Shown piece after piece: positions 13,782-17,753 of a stretch of DNA of 17,753 nucleotides. Made by a program: the position numbers and the translations under genes. The notes under the pieces are model-generated. The model was given only the letters and a program-made list of their open reading frames with translations. It was not told where the DNA came from and searched no databases. The first letter of the stretch is position 1, and each line of letters starts with the position of its first letter. This DNA is from Microscillaceae bacterium (lineage in GTDB: Bacteria > Bacteroidota > Bacteroidia > Cytophagales > Microscillaceae): NCBI GenBank assembly GCA_003483885.1, contig DMXI01000355.1:1-17753 (forward strand), read 5' to 3'.

Positions 13782-14492
13782 ATGAAAATAGATCTTTACC
13801 CAAAGTTTGAAGAAGTATTTGATGATAAACAACTGGAAGGGATATTTTACCCTTTGTGCAAAATATCTGATTTAGCCAAAGGATTACCTCAATCGTTATT
13901 TTTTGTGTCTACCAATGGGCTATGGATGGATGAAACAAACGAAACCGCTTATAATGGATTTTCCTTTACCATATTTGATATTATCGAGGGTAAATATGCA
14001 TTCAAAGGAGACCTCAATTTATACAAAGGCTATACGATTGCTCAAAAGATTTTCCCGATTATCCAACAGGATTTTGCCCGCCAAGGAAGTACTTTTTTAA
14101 GTGATAAAATGCAACCTGAACAGTATATCAAATACATAAAACCTCGGTTAGCAGTACAGTCCTCGGATTTTGACCTGGATTATTATCTCGAGACCTTTTA
14201 CGCCTACTCCATCAATCAATTAAACTATGAGCAAACAGGAAATTTTGGTGCCTATCGAGCAGTCATTGATGGATGGTCTAATCTTGGAGAAAGCCCTCAG
14301 GTGTATGAAACTCAAAACTTTGGAGATATCGAGGTAAACAGTGAGTATTTATTACCTCATACTGTTAGCCTGGATCAATACACAAAAATTGGTTATATCA
14401 TTGGCCACGAATTTTTTCACGATGGCAATGACTGCTATTTGGCTTATAACCCCACCCACAAAAATGTATTGTGTATCAATCAATATTCATAA
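13782..14492 (+). CDS. Cytoplasmic protein of unknown function (236 aa)
   Basis: Soluble, with no signal peptide or TM segment; acidic and rich in Tyr/Phe. Short hydrophobic strands alternate with helices: LFFVSTNGLWMDE (39-51), FSFTIFDIIEGKYAFKG (60-76), a helical middle (100-150) and a C-terminal block with IGHEFFHDGNDCYLAYNP (207-224). The ending, where an aspartate/glycine turn is followed by a strand giving coordinates of daily-life-type small domains, loosely recalls SUKH (SMI1/KNR4) proteins, which often act as immunity or adaptor proteins, but I cannot confirm that. The HEFFH string matches the HExxH zincin pattern but lacks supporting context. It lies 114 bases and a hairpin downstream of the Sel1-HSP90 run and converges on the exonuclease gene, whose stop is 10 bases away. 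It may be its own transcript. Confidence 0.72.
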   Translation: MKIDLYPKFEEVFDDKQLEGIFYPLCKISDLAKGLPQSLFFVSTNGLWMDETNETAYNGFSFTIFDIIEGKYAFKGDLNLYKGYTIAQKIFPIIQQDFARQGSTFLSDKMQPEQYIKYIKPRLAVQSSDFDLDYYLETFYAYSINQLNYEQTGNFGAYRAVIDGWSNLGESPQVYETQNFGDIEVNSEYLLPHTVSLDQYTKIGYIIGHEFFHDGNDCYLAYNPTHKNVLCINQYS

Positions 14493-14502
14493 TGTACACA
14501 TA

Positions 14503-15003
14503 CTAGCTCTTTAATTTTTTTTCAAACGTCTGTAATCGCTCATGTAGCTCCTTATTCCACAGTGCATCGTCCAACGCATTGTGTTTGTTTTGATTAGGAG
14601 GCACTTGAGACTTGGGAAAACGCAGGCGGGCGATCTCCTGGCGCAAATCCAGACAATACTTGGGAAAATGGGCCGGCATGGCGTTAAAGTCTTCCATTAA
14701 CCAGGAAAAAAGCACCCAATCGAAGCTGGCATAGTAGGCCCAAAATTCGGGAGTGCGACGAGCCAAAAACAGTAAAATCTCTTCCTGAATTTGTTGCAGG
14801 CTTTTTGGGGTGATTTCGGGTTCCAGATGAGCTATAACGTTTTGCTGTACCCAGGGTTTGGCACTTTTGGGATCAAATTCGGCGGAAATGGCATAATAAG
14901 TTTCTCCATCTTCGCGCACCATTCCAATAGAAATCAATTCTAAATGATAGGGTCTGGCAATAAACTCGGTATCAAAATAGACTTTAATGCGATCATCTTT
15001 CAT
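14503..15003 (-). CDS. DEDDh 3'-5' exoribonuclease, Rv2179c-like
   Basis: Predicted RNase T-fold exonuclease that removes nucleotides from RNA (or DNA) 3' ends with two metal ions. All four DEDDh elements are present in 166 residues: FDTEF (D11, E13), ASFDW (D95) and HNALDDA (H141, D146, the H-x4-D of Exo III). This short form without extra domains fits the Rv2179c-like exoribonuclease family, whose mycobacterial member was shown to act on single-stranded 3' overhangs and to bind adenylate. Substrate here is unknown. It is cytoplasmic. It lies 26 bases downstream of the first secreted HPDGR paralog on the same strand, so it may be read from that transcript, although the functions look unrelated. 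Confidence 0.9.
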   Translation of the reverse strand: MKDDRIKVYFDTEFIARPYHLELISIGMVREDGETYYAISAEFDPKSAKPWVQQNVIAHLEPEITPKSLQQIQEEILLFLARRTPEFWAYYASFDWVLFSWLMEDFNAMPAHFPKYCLDLRQEIARLRFPKSQVPPNQNKHNALDDALWNKELHERLQTFEKKLKS

Positions 15004-15029
15004 TCTTAAAGTTTAATCTTTATAGTAAT

Positions 15030-15656
15030 TTAATTTTTCCACTCATAAAATTCAAAATATTGCGTACGCCCATCAGGGTGAATACAGCGTATACGCCCCC
15101 CGCAAGCTCCAGCCAGGCTTAATTTGTAAACAGTATTCCCGCCAGGGAATTTATACAAACCTTGGCTCTCTCCTACTCCAATTAGCTTGATTTTTCTATG
15201 CTTGTTTTTACTGGTATAATACCAATAAGTATTGTTTTTAGTATTATAAGAGAGGTATTCTGTTATGCCTGGCTTTTCAAAGTTTTTGCTAAAATATACC
15301 ACAGGCAATGGGTCGAAAACTTGTACCCTACCATCAGGATGAGTACAAATCAGTTGTTGTTTGCCTTGAGTTATCTCGTGGAATCTGTATATCTTTTTGC
15401 TGTTAGGAAAACTCACCGCATACAAACGCCCATCCGACACATCTTCTGCGATTTTCTCGGGTTGGCTTACCAAAGCAATTTCTTTTTTACGATTACTTGT
15501 CCAATAGAAAACGTGCTTACCCCACATAATTTTGAGATACTCTGTTACACCTTTTCGTTCAAAGTCTTTGCTTATGTAAAAAGATTGAGCCTGAATGTTC
15601 ACCTGGCTCAAATAAAAAAACGAACTAATAATTATCAAGAATTTATGCATCAACAT
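15030..15656 (-). CDS. Secreted two-unit HPDGR-repeat protein, paralog 1
   Basis: Unknown family. A signal peptide (about 1-24, ending NIQAQ) is followed by two copies of a ~90-residue unit, about 27-118 and 120-208. Each unit opens with an SKxFExxGxTEYL motif, continues with a YWTS/YYTS strand and an FPN/FPGG turn, and ends with HPDGRxQxF (106-114 and 193-201). Two cysteines (C185, C191) sit before the last HPDGR, another (C104) before the first. The product is likely periplasmic or secreted, mostly beta. No lipobox, T9SS domain or catalytic motif is seen. The alternative Met3 (15650) gives a slightly shorter signal peptide. It shares both units with the two genes upstream on the same strand, forming a three-gene array. 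A 200-base gap separates it from paralog 2, so it may have its own promoter. Confidence 0.85.
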   Translation of the reverse strand: MLMHKFLIIISSFFYLSQVNIQAQSFYISKDFERKGVTEYLKIMWGKHVFYWTSNRKKEIALVSQPEKIAEDVSDGRLYAVSFPNSKKIYRFHEITQGKQQLICTHPDGRVQVFDPLPVVYFSKNFEKPGITEYLSYNTKNNTYWYYTSKNKHRKIKLIGVGESQGLYKFPGGNTVYKLSLAGACGGRIRCIHPDGRTQYFEFYEWKN

Positions 15657-15856
15657 TAATCATTGTTTGATTCAAATATTCGTTTTAAAAGCTTGTTTAA
15701 AACTCATTTATTAGATCTGCAATATTTCTATTCAGGTGTTGTTGAATTTAGGCAGAGCTTACCAAATATTTGGTTGTCGTCAATCGTGTTCTGATGGATC
15801 GGAAAAATGACTTTCTCAGCACTCAAAAGCGGCTTCTTAGACGAGTTCAAGCGCTA
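15657..15856. other. Intergenic region between HPDGR paralogs 2 and 1
   Basis: Contains a 14-base perfect palindrome ACCAAATATTTGGT at 15761-15774 and an AT-rich patch (about 15680-15702) with a GTTTTAAAAGC-like dyad. Either might be an operator for paralog 1, but no exact TAnnTTTG promoter is visible on the minus strand. The palindrome could be chance in AT-rich DNA. Confidence 0.4.
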
Positions 15857-16453
15857 CTATTTCCAATCATAGGATTTAAAATATTGCTTACGTCCATCAG
15901 GGTGCATACAGAATATTGCTCCCCCACACTTGTTTGGCATTAAGATTTTATAAACGATCGAGCTATTAGGAAAACGATAACCTTTGCTGTGAAATACAGT
16001 CTTTCCAAGATTGTGTAGTTTTATTTTTTTCGCCTTATTTTGGCTGGTATAATATAAAAAAGTCTGATCATTTTCTGCCACTTCCAAAAACTCAACAACT
16101 CCTTTTCGCTCAAAACCATTACTACAATACACAAAAGGTAATCGCTTAAAAATCTGTATTTCACCATCAGGGTGATGCAAAACCATATCCTTTCCCTTAA
16201 AATTCAACTTATACTTTGCTGGATCATTAGGGAAATAAACTTTATCCCACCCTAAGCTTTCTCTGCCTGTACACGTTAATTTAACATCAGTTTTACGAAC
16301 GTTTGTCCAATAATGTACAAGTTCTCCCCAGATTGATAGATACTCTATTACTCCTTTTTGCTTAAATTCTTTACTAGCATAAAAAACTTGTGCTTCTGTA
16401 CTTAAACATCCTATATATAAAAGAGAGGTTATGATGATGGTAAGTGTTCTCAT
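15857..16453 (-). CDS. Secreted two-unit HPDGR-repeat protein, paralog 2
   Basis: Most divergent of the three array members (198 residues). Signal peptide about 1-22 (ending STEAQ). Two units follow: about 24-108 ending in HPDGE (94-98, Glu replacing the usual Arg) and about 110-198 ending in HPDGR (184-188). The opening motifs read ASKEFKQKGVIEYL and SNGFERKGVVEFL. The first unit lacks the IMW segment found in the sister proteins. A YIGC string in the signal region resembles a weak lipobox, but its -3 Tyr is atypical and the shared cleavage position favours ordinary Sec processing. It lies 36 bases after paralog 3, so those two are likely one transcript. Function is unknown. Confidence 0.84.
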   Translation of the reverse strand: MRTLTIIITSLLYIGCLSTEAQVFYASKEFKQKGVIEYLSIWGELVHYWTNVRKTDVKLTCTGRESLGWDKVYFPNDPAKYKLNFKGKDMVLHHPDGEIQIFKRLPFVYCSNGFERKGVVEFLEVAENDQTFLYYTSQNKAKKIKLHNLGKTVFHSKGYRFPNSSIVYKILMPNKCGGAIFCMHPDGRKQYFKSYDWK

Positions 16454-16489
16454 TGCGGATAATTATTGTTTGATACACAGGTTACAGGG

Positions 16490-17110
16490 CTAGTCTTTCC
16501 ATTGGTAAAACTCAAAATATTGCATACGTCCATCGGGGTGAGTGCAACGTATTCCACCTAAGCAAACCCCTTCTACTTCTATTCTATAAATGCCCCGTCC
16601 CCTTGGGAATTTATATAATAAATAATCATCTTCTTTAGCCCTCATCAGTTTGATTCTATTACGACCATTTTTGCTGGTAAAATATAAATAAGTTTCTTGC
16701 TCAATGTCATAGGTAAGGTATTCGGTCACACCTGTTTTCTCAAAATCTTTACTGCGAAAAATGGTAGGTAATGCTTCAAAAACTTGGGTTCTGCCATCTG
16801 GGTGGGTACAGATCAATTTTCTGTTTTTGCCATATATTTCATTCAGTTTATAAACAGCCTTGCTATTCGGAAAACTTACCTCATAATAATATCCCGTTTT
16901 AACTGGTGTAATTGTTTTTTTTCTATTTATAAGTAATAAATCTTTTTTGTTGGCACTCGTCCAATAATAAACGGATTTAGCCCACATAATTTTAATATAC
17001 TCAGTTACTCCTTTTTGCTCAAAATCTTTGCTTCGATAAAAAGCTTGCGCTTGAGGATAGGTCCTACCCAAGCAAAAGAAGGCTACAATAATCATCAGAA
17101 GTTTGGTCAT
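16490..17110 (-). CDS. Secreted two-unit HPDGR-repeat protein, paralog 3
   Basis: First gene of the array in transcription order, 206 residues, and the closest relative of paralog 1 by eye. Signal peptide about 1-22 (ending YPQAQ). Units: about 24-115, with SKDFEQKGVTEYIKIMW and HPDGR at 103-107; and about 117-206, with SKDFEKTGVTEYL, YFTSKN and HPDGR at 191-195, ending FEFYQWKD. The repeated SKDFE...GVTEYL openings show an ancient internal duplication that precedes the gene duplications, because all three genes carry both units in the same order. Likely periplasmic or extracellular. The 55 bases between the Lrp terminator and the start presumably hold the promoter. Confidence 0.86.
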   Translation of the reverse strand: MTKLLMIIVAFFCLGRTYPQAQAFYRSKDFEQKGVTEYIKIMWAKSVYYWTSANKKDLLLINRKKTITPVKTGYYYEVSFPNSKAVYKLNEIYGKNRKLICTHPDGRTQVFEALPTIFRSKDFEKTGVTEYLTYDIEQETYLYFTSKNGRNRIKLMRAKEDDYLLYKFPRGRGIYRIEVEGVCLGGIRCTHPDGRMQYFEFYQWKD

Positions 17111-17165
17111 AATATTTAATAGTTCGCTTTATATACTAAAACCAGTTGAAAGTAACCTATAAACT

Positions 17166-17199
17166 AAAAAAGACGATGTGGGCTAACCCCGCATCGTCT
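17166..17199 (-). terminator. Rho-independent terminator of the Lrp-type gene
   Basis: Read on the minus strand, AGACGATGCGGG (17199-17188) pairs with 17182-17171 over 12 bp with one G-U and a 5-base loop, followed by six T residues. It lies about 50 bases beyond the regulator stop and insulates it from the HPDGR array. Confidence 0.92.
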
Positions 17200-17247
17200 C
17201 ATCATTAAAAATTTGCAGTTGTGAATAATTTCTTGTCTTATTCCTCA

Positions 17248-17721
17248 CTAAGGAATAGGTAAGATTTTCTTGTCTTTAAAGGTAGACAAAATCACCATAG
17301 ATTGCATATTGCTGATCTCTTCTATCTCACTAATTTCTTCCAACATCAATTTTTGGTAAGAAGAAATATCCGCCGCAATTACCTTCAGCAAAAAGTCGCA
17401 AGAACCTGTTACATGATGGCATTCGATCACATTGTCAATTTTTTGAATTTTTTCTACAAAAGCGTCAATGTAGGTTTTTTTATGGCTGGAGATAAATACC
17501 TGCACAAAAGTAGTCACCCCTAAACCTACCTTGTGAGTATCCAAAGTGGCATGATAGCTTTTGATAAGCCCCATGTTTTCCAATTTTTTTACCCTCTCGA
17601 GTGTAGGTGCAGGTGAAAGCCCAATGTCCTTTGATAGCTGTGCGTTTGTTATCTTGGCATTTTCCTGTAAGATTTTAAGAATTTTTCTATCCGTGTTATC
17701 AATCTTTATAGCTTTTGCCAT
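17248..17721 (-). CDS. Lrp/AsnC family transcriptional regulator
   Basis: Feast/famine-type DNA-binding regulator of 157 residues, the usual family length. An N-terminal winged helix-turn-helix (about 6-60) reads IDNTDRKILKILQEN, then NAQLSKDIGLSPAPTLERVKKLE, ending in MGLIKSYHA. A C-terminal RAM/ligand-binding domain (about 70-150) carries the hallmark VTGSCDFLLKV. Such proteins form dimers to octamers and sense amino acids. The frame extends upstream to a TTG at 17733, but the ATG at 17721 (MAKAIKID) gives the standard N-terminus and is preferred. Targets are unknown. It is separated by a terminator from the HPDGR array, so control of that array is possible but not shown. Confidence 0.95.
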   Translation of the reverse strand: MAKAIKIDNTDRKILKILQENAKITNAQLSKDIGLSPAPTLERVKKLENMGLIKSYHATLDTHKVGLGVTTFVQVFISSHKKTYIDAFVEKIQKIDNVIECHHVTGSCDFLLKVIAADISSYQKLMLEEISEIEEISNMQSMVILSTFKDKKILPIP

Positions 17722-17737
17722 AATCAATATCAATTAG

Positions 17738-17752
17738 AATTTTATTAAAATT
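17738..17752. promoter_or_regulatory. AT-only dyad upstream of the Lrp-type gene (candidate operator)
   Basis: AATTTTATTAAAATT is a 15-base odd palindrome with 7-bp arms, 17-31 bases upstream of the regulator ATG. Lrp-type proteins often bind AT-rich dyads and autoregulate. The window ends here, so the full promoter cannot be seen, and AT-rich palindromes arise easily by chance. Confidence 0.25.
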
Positions 17753-17753
17753 T

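Noticed and set aside
14406..14420. HEFFH (HExxH) zincin-like motif in the 236-residue protein
   Set aside because: The pattern is short and sits near the C-terminus in a strand/turn context with no third ligand or amphipathic helix, so a protease call is not supported.
15728..15853. Open minus-strand frame continuing after the double stop of HPDGR paralog 2
   Set aside because: Only about 42 codons, no ATG start and no similarity to the HPDGR unit; consistent with chance openness.

Overview
The window reads as chromosomal DNA of a marine-type Bacteroidota, most likely a Cytophagales (Microscilla-like) bacterium. The strongest taxonomic evidence is a secreted amidase ending in a type IX secretion (T9SS) sorting domain with a VVYPNPVS motif. 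Supporting signs are the scarcity of Shine-Dalgarno sequences, a TAnnTTTG-type promoter candidate, and a membrane-anchored multi-HhH ComEA-like protein typical of the phylum. The genus is only a guess. No rRNA, tRNA, CRISPR array, insertion sequence or integrase is visible.

Layout. Bases 109-2291 hold a LeuT-type amino acid:sodium symporter, a hairpin, a 38-residue MetS-like small subunit gene and a clear terminator. Bases 2335-3336 encode the ComEA-like HhH protein. It converges on a minus-strand PGRP/amidase_2 protein (3668-5536) across a gene-free strip that carries two copies of a palindromic repeat. A 533-base divergent intergenic region follows.

Bases 6070-13667 are a plus-strand run of six closely spaced genes: a 17-repeat Sel1 protein, a full-length but divergent HSP90 (HtpG-like) ATPase, two paralogous helical-repeat-like proteins with CxxC motifs, a small two-TM protein and a single-TM protein of unknown function. 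A seventh gene of unknown function (13782-14492) lies beyond a hairpin. The tight spacing (9 and 15 bases around HSP90) suggests a chaperone ATPase working with helical-repeat scaffold or co-chaperone-like proteins, possibly linked to the membrane by the later genes. This is the most interesting block and I do not recognise it as a described system.

Bases 14503-17721 are all minus strand: a DEDDh 3'-5' exoribonuclease of the Rv2179c type; three paralogous secreted proteins, each an internal duplication of a ~90-residue unit ending in an HPDGR motif; and an Lrp/AsnC regulator with its own strong terminator. The MetS-like gene is absent from the supplied list of longer reading frames. Two starts given there should be moved: the second paralog to 11565 and the Lrp gene to 17721.
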